DNA of 64,000 bases. Origin: Salinilacihabitans rarus (GTDB taxonomy: Archaea; Halobacteriota; Halobacteria; Halobacteriales; Natrialbaceae). Of this stretch, positions 35,142 through 43,303 are shown piece by piece. The first letter of the stretch is position 1, and each line of letters opens with the position of its first letter. The notes beneath the pieces were generated by a model. It made no database searches, was not told where the DNA came from, and saw only the letters and a program-made list of their open reading frames with translations. Location: assembly GCF_024296665.1 (NCBI RefSeq), contig NZ_CP100762.1, forward strand, positions 124,001 through 188,000, read 5' to 3'. The position numbers and the translations under genes are program-made.

Positions 35142-36575
35142 ATGATCGACGCACTCGACCGACGGCGGTTCGCCGACCTGCTCGCGGCGACGACGATCGC
35201 CGCGTACGTCCTCGTCGCGTTCGGCACCGCCGTCTCGACGACCGACGGCGCGACCGCCTGCACGACCTGGCCGACCTGCTCGACGGCGCCGGCGCTCGGC
35301 CCGGCCGCCGGCGACTCGCTCCTCTTCTGGGGCCACCGCGCGGCGGCGCTCGTGGCCGGCCTCCTGCTCGCGGCCGCCGCCCTCGCGGTTCGCCGCGTCG
35401 CCGTCGGCCGCCGCGTCGCCGTCCTCGTCGGCTGTGCGGCCGCCCTCTACCCGGTTCAGGTCGTCCTCGGCGCCGCGCTCGTCGTCGGCGGCCCCGGCGC
35501 GGCCTCCGGCCTCCACCTCGCGCTCGCGACGGGCATCTTCGCCTGCCTGCTCGCCGCGCTCGTGTGGACCCTCGAGGACGCCGTCGATGCCGACGTCGCG
35601 GAACCGGCACGTTCGGCGATCGCCGACCCGGAGGCCGTCGAACCGGCGCCGAGTGCGTCCGCGGTCGGGACCGACCGCCCGGACGGCCGACTCGCCCGCC
35701 TGCGCCGACTGGCCGGCGGCTACCTGACGCTCACCAAACCGCGGTTGATGTGGCTGCTCTGTCTCGTCGCGGTCGCGGGGATGGGGCTGGCGACGCTGAC
35801 CGGCGAACCCCTGGAGGCGTCGACCGCGGTCGCGACGCTCGCCGGCGGCGTCCTCGCGATCGGCGCGAGCGGCACCTTCAACCACGTCTACGAGCGCGAC
35901 CGCGACCGGCGGATGAACCGCACGGCCGACCGGCCGCTGGTCCACGACCTCGTGCCGGCCCGGAACGCCCTGGCGTTCGGCCTCGCGCTCGCGGCCGCGT
36001 CCGCGGTCGTCCTCTGGACGTGGGTGAACGCGCTGGCGGCCGCGCTCACCCTCGTCGCCGTCGCCTACTACGCCGTCGTCTACACGGTGGTGTTGAAGCC
36101 GCACACGGCCTGGAACACGGTCCTCGGCGGCGGCGCGGGGGCGCTCCCCGCGATCATCGGCTGGGCGGCCGTCACCGGGGACGTCGGCCTCCCCGCGGTC
36201 GCCCTCGCGGCGGTGATCTTCCTGTGGACGCCCGCGCACTTCTACAGCCTCGCGATCGCCTACCGCGAGGACTACGCGCGCGGGGGGTTCCCGATGTTCC
36301 CCGTCGTCGAGGGGACCCTCGCCGCGCGGCGCCACGTCGCCTTCTACCTCGGCGCGACCCTCCTGGCCGCGAGCCTGCTGGGCTGGCTGGCCGGCCTCGG
36401 CTGGCTGTACGCGACGACGTCGGTCGCCCTCGGCGCCGTCTTCCTCCGGTCGGTGGTCCGCCAGTACCGCGTCCGGACCGACGAGGTCGCGCTGCGCTCG
36501 TTCTACGTCTCGAACTACTACCTCGGGGCGATCCTGCTGGCCATCGTCGTCGAAACGCTGGTCGTCGCCGCGTGA
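35142..36575 (+). CDS. ctaB: CtaA-CtaB fusion: heme A synthase-like domain plus protoheme IX farnesyltransferase
   Basis: Membrane protein of 477 residues making heme O and heme A for terminal reductases. Residues 1-150 are a four-helix half-size CtaA domain with the external Cys pair CTTWPTC and heme-ligand His candidates in FWGHRAAAL and SGLHLALA. After a charged linker, residues 190-477 are the UbiA-type CtaB domain: LTLTKPRLMWLL, NHVYERDRDRRMNRTADRPL and FLWTPAHFYSLAI. Fusion puts both steps in one chain. Its place between regulator and reductase genes suggests supply of an a-type heme to the heme-copper enzyme here. Confidence 0.9.
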   Translation: MIDALDRRRFADLLAATTIAAYVLVAFGTAVSTTDGATACTTWPTCSTAPALGPAAGDSLLFWGHRAAALVAGLLLAAAALAVRRVAVGRRVAVLVGCAAALYPVQVVLGAALVVGGPGAASGLHLALATGIFACLLAALVWTLEDAVDADVAEPARSAIADPEAVEPAPSASAVGTDRPDGRLARLRRLAGGYLTLTKPRLMWLLCLVAVAGMGLATLTGEPLEASTAVATLAGGVLAIGASGTFNHVYERDRDRRMNRTADRPLVHDLVPARNALAFGLALAAASAVVLWTWVNALAAALTLVAVAYYAVVYTVVLKPHTAWNTVLGGGAGALPAIIGWAAVTGDVGLPAVALAAVIFLWTPAHFYSLAIAYREDYARGGFPMFPVVEGTLAARRHVAFYLGATLLAASLLGWLAGLGWLYATTSVALGAVFLRSVVRQYRVRTDEVALRSFYVSNYYLGAILLAIVVETLVVAA

Positions 36576-36679
36576 CGTCCTCGACCCTCCCGATCGAACC
36601 GCTCCGCGTCGCGGGGCCGCGGGGAGCGTGACTTAAAAGACCGCCGTATCACGGGGGTCGCTTATGAGTTAAACTATGG

Positions 36680-36693
36680 TTCGAACACGTACG
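36680..36693. promoter_or_regulatory. degenerate palindrome upstream of nirK
   Basis: TTCGAACACGTACG: CGAA-N4-TACG, one mismatch in the right arm, 73 bases before the nirK ATG. Further short palindromic words follow (for example CCGATCGTCGG). Confidence 0.35.
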
Positions 36694-36765
36694 TAGGGGT
36701 TTCCGATCGTCGGGAATCGTCGGTACTGTTGAACGTATGTCCATACCTAGACGGAGGAGAGGACC

Positions 36766-37857
36766 ATGACCCAGTATCGATCCAACCGACGGCGATTCGT
36801 GCAAGCGATGGGGGCGGCCGGCGCAGTCGCGGTCGCCGGCTGCCTCGGCGGCGATGAAACGGACGACGCCGACCAGGGCGCCGACGACGAGTCCGAAGAC
36901 GACGGGCTGCCGGCGGCCGAGGACGTCGATGTCGACCGCATCGCCCGCGACCCGACCGACATCCCCGACCCCGTCGACTGGGACGAGCCCCGCGAACACG
37001 ACATCACGATCCGGACTCAGGACGTGACCGCCGAGATCGAACCCGGCGTCACGTTCGACTACATGACCTTCGAGGGGCAGGTCCCCGGTCCGATGGTCCG
37101 CGTCCGCCAGGGCGACCGGGTCAACCTCCGGTTCGAGGTGCCGGAGGACTCGAACATGAACATCCACAACATGGACTTCCACGCGGTCTACGGTCCGGGC
37201 GGCGGCGCCGACGCCACGACCATCGGCCCGGGCGACAACGCCGCGGAGATCGCCTTCACCGCCGAGTACGCGGGGGCGTTCATCTACCACTGCGCGGTCC
37301 CGAACATGGACCAGCACATCAGCGCCGGCATGTTCGGTTCGATCCTCGTCGAACCCGAGGACGGCCTCCCCGAGGTCGACCACGAGTACTACCTCGGCCA
37401 GCACGAGATCTACACCGACGGGCAGGTCGGTCAGGAGGGTCACCACACCTTCGACTTCGACGCCATGGCGATGGAGCACCCGACCTACGTGGTGTTCAAC
37501 GGTCAGGCCTACGGGTTCACCGAGGACGGCGTCGGTCCGATGAAAGCCGAGGTCGGCGACACGGCCCGGGTCTACTTCGCCAACGGCGGCCCGAACCTGC
37601 TGAGTTCGCTGCACCCGATCGGGAACGTCTGGAGCAACTACTACCGCGACGGCGACCTGCTCACCGAACCCGACCGGAACATCGAGACGGCGCCGGTCGC
37701 GCCCGGCACGACCACCGTCGGGGAGATGGAGTTCCCCGTCCCCGGCCCGGTCAAGATCGTCGACCACGCGCTCAGCCGCGTCGTCCGCAAGGGCGCGCTG
37801 GCCGTCGTCGACGTCGAGGGCGAGGAGAACCCCGAGGTCTACGAGGAGGACCCCTGA
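36766..37857 (+). CDS. nirK: copper-containing nitrite reductase NirK
   Basis: Secreted lipoprotein-type enzyme of 363 residues reducing nitrite to nitric oxide. Tat-like start (SNRRRFVQAMG) and lipobox VAGC (Cys26). Two cupredoxin domains. Type 1 copper: His134, Cys176, His184, Met189. Type 2 copper: His139, His175 and a C-terminal His334. The catalytic Asp137 and His283 are also present. All ligands are intact, so it should be active. Electrons would come from a halocyanin; the next gene encodes one. The NO produced can be used by the heme-copper reductase 3 kb downstream. Confidence 0.95.
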   Translation: MTQYRSNRRRFVQAMGAAGAVAVAGCLGGDETDDADQGADDESEDDGLPAAEDVDVDRIARDPTDIPDPVDWDEPREHDITIRTQDVTAEIEPGVTFDYMTFEGQVPGPMVRVRQGDRVNLRFEVPEDSNMNIHNMDFHAVYGPGGGADATTIGPGDNAAEIAFTAEYAGAFIYHCAVPNMDQHISAGMFGSILVEPEDGLPEVDHEYYLGQHEIYTDGQVGQEGHHTFDFDAMAMEHPTYVVFNGQAYGFTEDGVGPMKAEVGDTARVYFANGGPNLLSSLHPIGNVWSNYYRDGDLLTEPDRNIETAPVAPGTTTVGEMEFPVPGPVKIVDHALSRVVRKGALAVVDVEGEENPEVYEEDP

Positions 37858-37918
37858 TCCGATCGGGCCGCCTCGCCCGCCCGCCTGCCTCGCCCGTCGA
37901 TCGCACACCCGAACCACC

Positions 37919-38494
37919 ATGACACCCACGTCACGTCGTAGCGTCCTCCGGTCGTCCGGTTGCGCGGCCGTCGTCGCCCTCGCCGGCTGTCTCGGCGACC
38001 TCGCCGACCGCGCGAGCGGCGAGGCCGACGGGACCGGCGAGATGGGCTCGCCCACCGAGCGGATCACCGTCACGGCGACCTCGCAGCCGTACCCGGAGTT
38101 CGACCCGCAGGTCGTCCACCTCGCCGTCGGCGGGACCGTCGAGTGGCTCGTCGAGACGGGCCGTCACGACGTCACCGCCTACCACGGGGACGTCCACGGC
38201 CCCCACCGGTCGCCCGCGGGCGTCGAACCCTGGGGGAGCGGCCGTCTCACGGGCGTCGGCTCGTCCTACGAGCACGCGTTCGACCGGGAGGGCGTCTACG
38301 ACTACGTCGACACCCAGCAGGTCTGTACCTCCCACGAGATCGCCGGGAACATCGGCCGGATCGTCGTCGGCTGGCCCGACCCCGACGAGGAGCCGGGAAT
38401 GACCGACCCCCAGCCCGAACTGCCGTCGCAGGCCGCTCGGGCGATCGAGACGTTCAACGAGGAGACCCGCCCCGTCCTCGAAGCGGGGCCGTAG
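37919..38494 (+). CDS. halocyanin-like lipoprotein lacking the axial Met
   Basis: Protein of 191 residues with a Tat-like start (SRRSVLRSSG), lipobox LAGC (Cys24) and one cupredoxin domain. Copper ligands His83, Cys136 and His139 are present, but the position of the axial Met (His+5) is Asn144 in CTSHEIAGNIG. A Cu site with Asn or no axial ligand would have a changed potential and colour. It lies 61 bases after nirK on the same strand, so it is probably co-transcribed and a candidate donor to NirK or to the CuA subunit. Confidence 0.82.
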   Translation: MTPTSRRSVLRSSGCAAVVALAGCLGDLADRASGEADGTGEMGSPTERITVTATSQPYPEFDPQVVHLAVGGTVEWLVETGRHDVTAYHGDVHGPHRSPAGVEPWGSGRLTGVGSSYEHAFDREGVYDYVDTQQVCTSHEIAGNIGRIVVGWPDPDEEPGMTDPQPELPSQAARAIETFNEETRPVLEAGP

Positions 38495-38600
38495 CGGTCG
38501 GCCCTCCCGCCATCGATGGAACGGGCATGGGTCGTTTTCGCGTCGGCGGCCGATCCCGTCGACCGGGCCGACTGTCGCTGATTCGAACATCAACGACGAC

Positions 38601-38614
38601 CCGAACGCATTCGG
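38601..38614. promoter_or_regulatory. CGAA-N4-TTCG palindrome upstream of sco
   Basis: CCGAACGCATTCGG, perfect five-base arms, 66 bases before the sco ATG. Confidence 0.6.
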
Positions 38615-38680
38615 CGCGTTCCCGGTCGTCGGGAATCCTGACGGCGTTTTAGCGGTCGGAATGCCGAGAAAGAGACGACC

Positions 38681-39433
38681 ATGACCCACACACCATCCGG
38701 CCCCGACAGGCGAACGGTCCTGCGCGCGGCGGGCGCGGCCGCGATCGGGGCGTCCCTCGCTGGCTGTTCACAGGCCAACGTGTTCGGGTCGGAGGACGAC
38801 GGCGTCGTCCTGCCGCCGCCGGAGAACTACGAGAAGGTCGCCGACGTGGACCTCCCACACCCCGCCTACGGCGAGTCGCTGCCGGAGGCGACGGTCCCGG
38901 CGCCGCTGCACGACCGGACGGTCACGACGACGGAGTTCGTCGGCGAGCGCCACGCGATGTTCACGTTCATCTTCACCAGTTGTACGACCGTCTGCCCGGG
39001 GCTGACCGCGACCCTGCGACGCGTCCAGGCCGACGCGACCGAGGAGGGCTACGCCGACGAGGTCGCGTTCCTCCCGGTCACGTTCGACCCCGAGTACGAC
39101 ACGGCCGCGGTCCTCGAGGAGTACGGCGAGGACCACGGCGTCGACTTCGAGGCGGGCAACTGGTACTTCCTGCGCCCGGAGACCCCCGCGGACGCCCGCG
39201 ACGTCGTCGAGGACACGTTCGGCGTCGCCTTCGAGCGGGCCGACGACGCGGACGACGAGATGGACGACGGCGAGATGGACCACGACGAGATGGGCCACGA
39301 CCGCCACTTCGTCCACTCGTCGCTGATCCTGCTGGTCAACGAGGACGGCCTCGTCGAGCGGGCCTACACCGGCGGTCCACCGGGCGCGAACACCGTGATC
39401 GAGGACGCCCGCGCCGTCGTCGAGGGGTGGTAA
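38681..39433 (+). CDS. Sco family copper chaperone
   Basis: Lipoprotein of 250 residues that would deliver copper to the CuA site. Tat-like PDRRTVLRAAG, lipobox SLAGC (Cys29), thioredoxin fold with the copper Cys pair Cys101/Cys105 in SCTTVCPG and the third ligand His212 in HFVHSSL. Residues 188-209 hold a Met/His/Asp-rich insertion (DEMDDGEMDHDEMGHDRH) that looks like an extra copper-binding arm. First gene of a tight run sco-tlpA-ccdA, just upstream of the CuA-type oxidase-like genes. Confidence 0.93.
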   Translation: MTHTPSGPDRRTVLRAAGAAAIGASLAGCSQANVFGSEDDGVVLPPPENYEKVADVDLPHPAYGESLPEATVPAPLHDRTVTTTEFVGERHAMFTFIFTSCTTVCPGLTATLRRVQADATEEGYADEVAFLPVTFDPEYDTAAVLEEYGEDHGVDFEAGNWYFLRPETPADARDVVEDTFGVAFERADDADDEMDDGEMDHDEMGHDRHFVHSSLILLVNEDGLVERAYTGGPPGANTVIEDARAVVEGW

Positions 39434-39436
39434 ACG

Positions 39437-39967
39437 ATGCGCCGTCGCGAGGTCGTCGCGGGCGCCGCCGCCCTCGCGGTCCTCGGCGGCGGCGCGGCCG
39501 CGGTCGGCGAGTGGGACCTCCTCGACGGCGACGCGGTCGTCGACCCGGTCGAACTGGAGACGATCGACGCCCCCGGCAGCGAGGCCGGCACCGCGACGGT
39601 GCCCGAGCGCGGCCGGGTGACGTTCGTCGAACTGTTCGCCACGTGGTGTTCAGTCTGCGAGGCGATGATGGGCCCCCTCTCCCGGGTCCACGCCGACGTC
39701 GGTGACGACGTGCAGTTCGTCTCCGTGACCAACGAACCGATCGGCAACACCGTCACCCGCGCGGACGTCGCCGACTGGTGGCGCGAGCACGGCGGGAACT
39801 GGCCCGTCGCGCTCGACGCCGACCTCGAACTGAGCGAGGCACTCGACGCCTCGGGGGTCCCCTACGCGTTCGTCCTCGACGAGTCGAACGCCGTGACGTG
39901 GTCCGGACGCGGCGAGAAGTCGGCCGACGAGATCCGCACGGCCCTCGACGCGGCCGGTGGTGGCTGA
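39437..39967 (+). CDS. TlpA/ResA-like extracytoplasmic thioredoxin
   Basis: Protein of 176 residues with a membrane-anchoring N-terminus (RRREVVAGAAALAVLGGGAA) and a thioredoxin domain with active site FATWCSVCEAM (Cys71, Cys74). It would reduce the disulfides of Sco and CuA cysteines outside the cell. It begins three bases after sco and overlaps ccdA by one base (TGATG), so the three are one operon. Confidence 0.9.
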   Translation: MRRREVVAGAAALAVLGGGAAAVGEWDLLDGDAVVDPVELETIDAPGSEAGTATVPERGRVTFVELFATWCSVCEAMMGPLSRVHADVGDDVQFVSVTNEPIGNTVTRADVADWWREHGGNWPVALDADLELSEALDASGVPYAFVLDESNAVTWSGRGEKSADEIRTALDAAGGG

Positions 39968-40626
39968 TGGCCGGCGGCGACCTCCTCGGGGCGATGCTGT
40001 TCGCCCTCGGCACGGGCGTCGCGACGTTCTTCTCCCCGTGTGCGTACGCGCTGTTGCCCGGCTACGTCGGCTACTACGTCGCCGCGACCGGCGAGGAGAC
40101 GCCGCCGCTGTCCGGCACGCTGGCGCGCGGCCTCGCGGCGGCGGGCGGCGCGATGGCCGTCCTCGGCGCGCTGTCGCTCGCCTCGATCGTCGCCGGCGAG
40201 GCGCTCGGTCGGGCGCTGCCGTACATCGAGTACGGCGTCGGCGTCGCGCTGATCGCCCTCGGGGCGTGGGTGCTGTACGGCGGGAGCGGCGCCGTCCACG
40301 TCCTCCTGCCCGAGCGCCGGTCGACCGTCGCCGGCTTCGGCGTCTTCGGCGCGATGTACGCCCTCGCCGCCACGGGCTGTGTCCTCCCGCTGTTTCTGGC
40401 GCTGGCGTTCCGGTCGATGACGATGCCGCCGGTCGAGGCGGCGCTCGTCCTCGGCACGTACGCCGTCGGCTTCGGCGCGCTCACCGTCGCGATCACGGTG
40501 GCGACGGCGTTCGGCTACGCCCTCGGCGCCGGCCGCGTCGCCGGCTACGTCGACCGGGTGATCCGCATCGCCGGGGCCGTCCTCGTGGCCGCCGGCGTCG
40601 GCCAGCTGTACGTCGCCGTCCCCTGA
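39967..40626 (+). CDS. ccdA: CcdA-type thiol-disulfide transporter
   Basis: Six-helix membrane protein of 219 residues carrying reducing equivalents from cytoplasmic thioredoxin to the outside. The redox Cys pair is Cys25 in TFFSPCAYALLPGY and Cys138 in LAATGCVLPLF, at family positions. Its partner is the TlpA-like protein just upstream. No cytochrome c maturation genes are seen, so its client is probably the copper site machinery and not cytochrome c. Confidence 0.92.
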   Translation: MAGGDLLGAMLFALGTGVATFFSPCAYALLPGYVGYYVAATGEETPPLSGTLARGLAAAGGAMAVLGALSLASIVAGEALGRALPYIEYGVGVALIALGAWVLYGGSGAVHVLLPERRSTVAGFGVFGAMYALAATGCVLPLFLALAFRSMTMPPVEAALVLGTYAVGFGALTVAITVATAFGYALGAGRVAGYVDRVIRIAGAVLVAAGVGQLYVAVP

Positions 40627-40714
40627 CGCGGCTCGTCCCTTCTCCGCCCTGCGGGCCGCTCCCCTCCCCGTCCCGGACCCTCCCGACGCCCCGCGATCCT
40701 CCGGCGCGCGCCGG

Positions 40715-40728
40715 GGGAATATGTGCGG
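40715..40728. promoter_or_regulatory. weak palindrome upstream of the heme-copper reductase operon
   Basis: GGGAATATGTGCGG: matches CGAA-N4-TTCG with one mismatch in each arm, 47 bases before the ATG at 40776. Supported mainly by position and by the company of the stronger sites. Confidence 0.3.
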
Positions 40729-40775
40729 GACAATGAATAGGGGGGTAACGCGACGACTGCCGGCCGAACGGAGTC

Positions 40776-40925
40776 ATGACTACGTCACATTCGAGCGAAT
40801 CGGCACCGATGATGCAACGGCTGTACGACCGCATCTGGTTGCTCGCGGCGGCAGCGCTGACGTTCTTCCTGCTCTCGTACGTCGTGTGGGGCTGGATGGA
40901 CGTCTTCTCGATTCCAGCGGGGTGA
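40776..40925 (+). CDS. 49-residue single-helix subunit of heme-copper reductase
   Basis: Tiny membrane protein with one central helix: WLLAAAALTFFLLSYVVWGW. It precedes the CuA subunit gene by four bases. Bacterial and archaeal ba3-type reductases carry a small one-helix subunit (IIa/CbaD-like) of this size, so this is the likely equivalent. The start ATG at 40776 is the first in frame after the promoter region. Confidence 0.75.
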   Translation: MTTSHSSESAPMMQRLYDRIWLLAAAALTFFLLSYVVWGWMDVFSIPAG

Positions 40926-40929
40926 ACGG

Positions 40930-41472
40930 ATGACGTCACCGATCAAACCCCCGAGCGGAAACTGGTGGAACCAGCCGGTCAACCGTCGCGAGTCGATCTG
41001 GCTCGGCCTCGGCGTCGGGTGGTCGCTGATCCTCTTTGGCTGGATGAGCGCGTGGACGCGCATCGGCGATCAGAACCCGATCGGCGAGACGTTCCGCGTC
41101 GACGCCGACGAGTACCGCGAGAAGATGGACGCCTACAAGGAGGCGGCGACCGAAACCGACGACGGTCTCGTCCCGGACGGGACCGACGTCTACATCGCCG
41201 CCATGCGCTTCCAGTGGGACGGCGCGCCGGTCGTCCTCGAAGCCGGAACCGAGTACGACATCCACCTCAGTTCCCTCGACGTCCAGCACGGCTTCTCGGT
41301 GCGGCCGGAGGAGACGCTGAGCAAACAGATCAACCTGCAGGTCCTGCCGGGCTACGAGTGGGTCGTCCCGATGACCTTCGACGAACCCGGGACGTACCAC
41401 ATCATCTGTAACGAGTTCTGCGGCGAGGGCCACCGCACGATGCACGGCACGTTCGTCGTGACGGAGGGATGA
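40930..41472 (+). CDS. heme-copper reductase subunit II with CuA site
   Basis: Membrane-anchored protein of 180 residues. One N-terminal helix (WLGLGVGWSLILFGWMSAW), then a cupredoxin domain with the complete binuclear CuA ligand set: His120, Cys160, Glu162, Cys164, His168 and Met171. It accepts electrons from a halocyanin and passes them to subunit I. The short form with one helix is that of ba3-type enzymes. The ATG of subunit I overlaps its stop codon (ATGA). Confidence 0.93.
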   Translation: MTSPIKPPSGNWWNQPVNRRESIWLGLGVGWSLILFGWMSAWTRIGDQNPIGETFRVDADEYREKMDAYKEAATETDDGLVPDGTDVYIAAMRFQWDGAPVVLEAGTEYDIHLSSLDVQHGFSVRPEETLSKQINLQVLPGYEWVVPMTFDEPGTYHIICNEFCGEGHRTMHGTFVVTEG

Positions 41473-43220
41473 CGATGGCACACAGATTCGACGTTCTCGG
41501 CCTGTTCGACAACGAGTACCGCGACGACGGCTACCGGACCTGCTCGGTGACGGGTCTGGAGGTCCACCGCTCCGTCGAGAACCACGTCAAACTGTTCGGC
41601 CTCACGGCGGTCGTCGCGTTGCTGTTCGGCGGCGTCTTCGCGCTCACCGTCGCGACGACTCGCTGGGAGCTGATCGGCCTCCTCGAACCCGGCGACTTCT
41701 ACACGCACCTGAGCATGCACGCCTGGAACCTGCTTATCTTCTGGATGGTGTTCATGGAGGTCGCCATCCTCTACGTCGGCGGGCCGATGGTGCTCGGCCG
41801 GCGCCTGCCGCTGACGGCGGTGGCGAAAGCCGGGTGGGTGACGATGGTCGCGGGCGCGGTCTCGATCAACTACGCCATCTGGACGACCTCGGGGGTCAAC
41901 GAGGCGCCGCTTCTGACCTCGTACGTCCCGTTGCCGTCCGAACCGCTGTTCTACGCGGGCGCGGTCGTCTTCATCCTCGGCACCGTCGTCGCCGCCCTGC
42001 CCTTCTTCGTCGCGATGTGGCGCGAGAAACGCGAGAATCCCGGCGAGACGCTCCCGCTCGTCAGCTTCGGCGCCTTCGTCACCTCGATCATCGCCGTCGA
42101 GGCGCTGCTGGGCGGTCTCGCCGCGTTCGTCCCGACGCTGCTGTGGCGCATCGAGTACATCGCGTGGTGGGACGCCGCCTGGTACCGCCAGATGTACTGG
42201 ATCATCGGCCACGGCTCCCAGCAGATCAACCTCGTCGCGATGATCACGGTCTGGTACTTCCTGACCCACGTCGTCGCCGGCGCCGAGGTCGTAAGCGAGA
42301 AGGTCTCGCGGACGGCCTTCATCCTCTATCTCTTCTTCATCAACCTCGGGGCGGCCCACCACCTGCTCTCGGACCCGGCCGTCTCGACCGGCTGGCGCAT
42401 CTGGAACACCTCCTACGCGTTCTACGGCGCGACGTTCGCGAGCCTCATCCACGCGTTCGCCATCCCCGCCGGCCTCGAAGCCGGCCGCCGCAAGCGCGGG
42501 AAGGGCCGCGGGCTGTTCGGCTGGCTGACGTCGGCACCGTGGAAGAACCCGGTGTTCTCCGCGACGATCTTCTCGATCATCCTGTTCGGCTTCCTCGGCG
42601 GCACCACGGGCGTGATGATGGGCCAGCTCCAGCTCAACATGACCTGGCACAACACGTTCGCGACGGTGGGCCACTTCCACGGGACGGTCGTCCTCGGGAC
42701 GACGGTCGCGTTCATGGGGCTGGTCTTCTTCGTGATCCGGACGATGTTCATGCGCCAGTACGTCTCCGAGCGGCTGGCGTCGGTCCAGCCGTTCTTCTAC
42801 TCGGCCGCGATGGGCGTCGCGGTGCTGATGATGATGTACGTCGGCATCCTCTACGGCGTCCCCCGGCGGACGGCCGAGGTCGTCGAGAACATCCCCGGCA
42901 CCGAGTTCAGCCTCGCGGCCGCCTCGCCGCTGTTCGCCATCTTCGGCGTCTTCGCGCTGCTGGCGATCACCGGCGGGATCCTCTTCGGGGTCGTCGCGGT
43001 CGGCTCGCTCCTGTTTGGCGACCGCGTCGAGGGGCGCGAGGACAACGCGGATCTGGTCGCCGACGGCGGGCTGGCGATGGCGGATGACCCCGACGACCCG
43101 GTCCACGCCTACGAGATGCGCGGGACGTTCGTCCTCTGTCTGGTCTTCCTCGCCGCGTTCGCGACCACGTACGCGCTGAACTGGTACCTGCTGACCCAGC
43201 TCTGGTCGATCGGCGCCTGA
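41469..43220 (+). CDS. heme-copper reductase subunit I, probable nitric oxide reductase
   Basis: Membrane protein of 583 residues with 12-14 helices. Low-spin heme ligand candidate His84 (THLSMHAWN) pairs with one of His402/His404 in VGHFHG; the CuB ligands are His248 and His297-His298. In oxygen reductases the His of helix VI is followed at +4 by the cross-linked Tyr; here the segment is GHGSQQ, so Gln252 replaces it. No nearby Tyr can substitute. Loss of this Tyr is the mark of NO reductases in the superfamily. With nirK next door the most likely reaction is 2 NO to N2O. A low-activity O2 reductase is the alternative. Confidence 0.8.
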   Translation: MTMAHRFDVLGLFDNEYRDDGYRTCSVTGLEVHRSVENHVKLFGLTAVVALLFGGVFALTVATTRWELIGLLEPGDFYTHLSMHAWNLLIFWMVFMEVAILYVGGPMVLGRRLPLTAVAKAGWVTMVAGAVSINYAIWTTSGVNEAPLLTSYVPLPSEPLFYAGAVVFILGTVVAALPFFVAMWREKRENPGETLPLVSFGAFVTSIIAVEALLGGLAAFVPTLLWRIEYIAWWDAAWYRQMYWIIGHGSQQINLVAMITVWYFLTHVVAGAEVVSEKVSRTAFILYLFFINLGAAHHLLSDPAVSTGWRIWNTSYAFYGATFASLIHAFAIPAGLEAGRRKRGKGRGLFGWLTSAPWKNPVFSATIFSIILFGFLGGTTGVMMGQLQLNMTWHNTFATVGHFHGTVVLGTTVAFMGLVFFVIRTMFMRQYVSERLASVQPFFYSAAMGVAVLMMMYVGILYGVPRRTAEVVENIPGTEFSLAAASPLFAIFGVFALLAITGGILFGVVAVGSLLFGDRVEGREDNADLVADGGLAMADDPDDPVHAYEMRGTFVLCLVFLAAFATTYALNWYLLTQLWSIGA

Positions 43221-43303
43221 CCGCCGACTCCCGGCACCGACCGCCCCTGCGGGCGAACCGACGCTTCCCGTCAACGCACGACCGCACGACTCGCGCACGA
43301 ACG

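Noticed and set aside
38770-38790. CCAACGTGTTCGG inside the sco coding region as another operator
   Set aside because: The left arm is mismatched and the site is inside codons for the N-terminal segment; it is not upstream of any start.
41469-43220. Calling subunit I a ba3-type cytochrome c oxidase without reservation
   Set aside because: The overall fold and subunit II fit, but the active-site Tyr is replaced by Gln252 and the genetic context is denitrification; NO reductase fits better.
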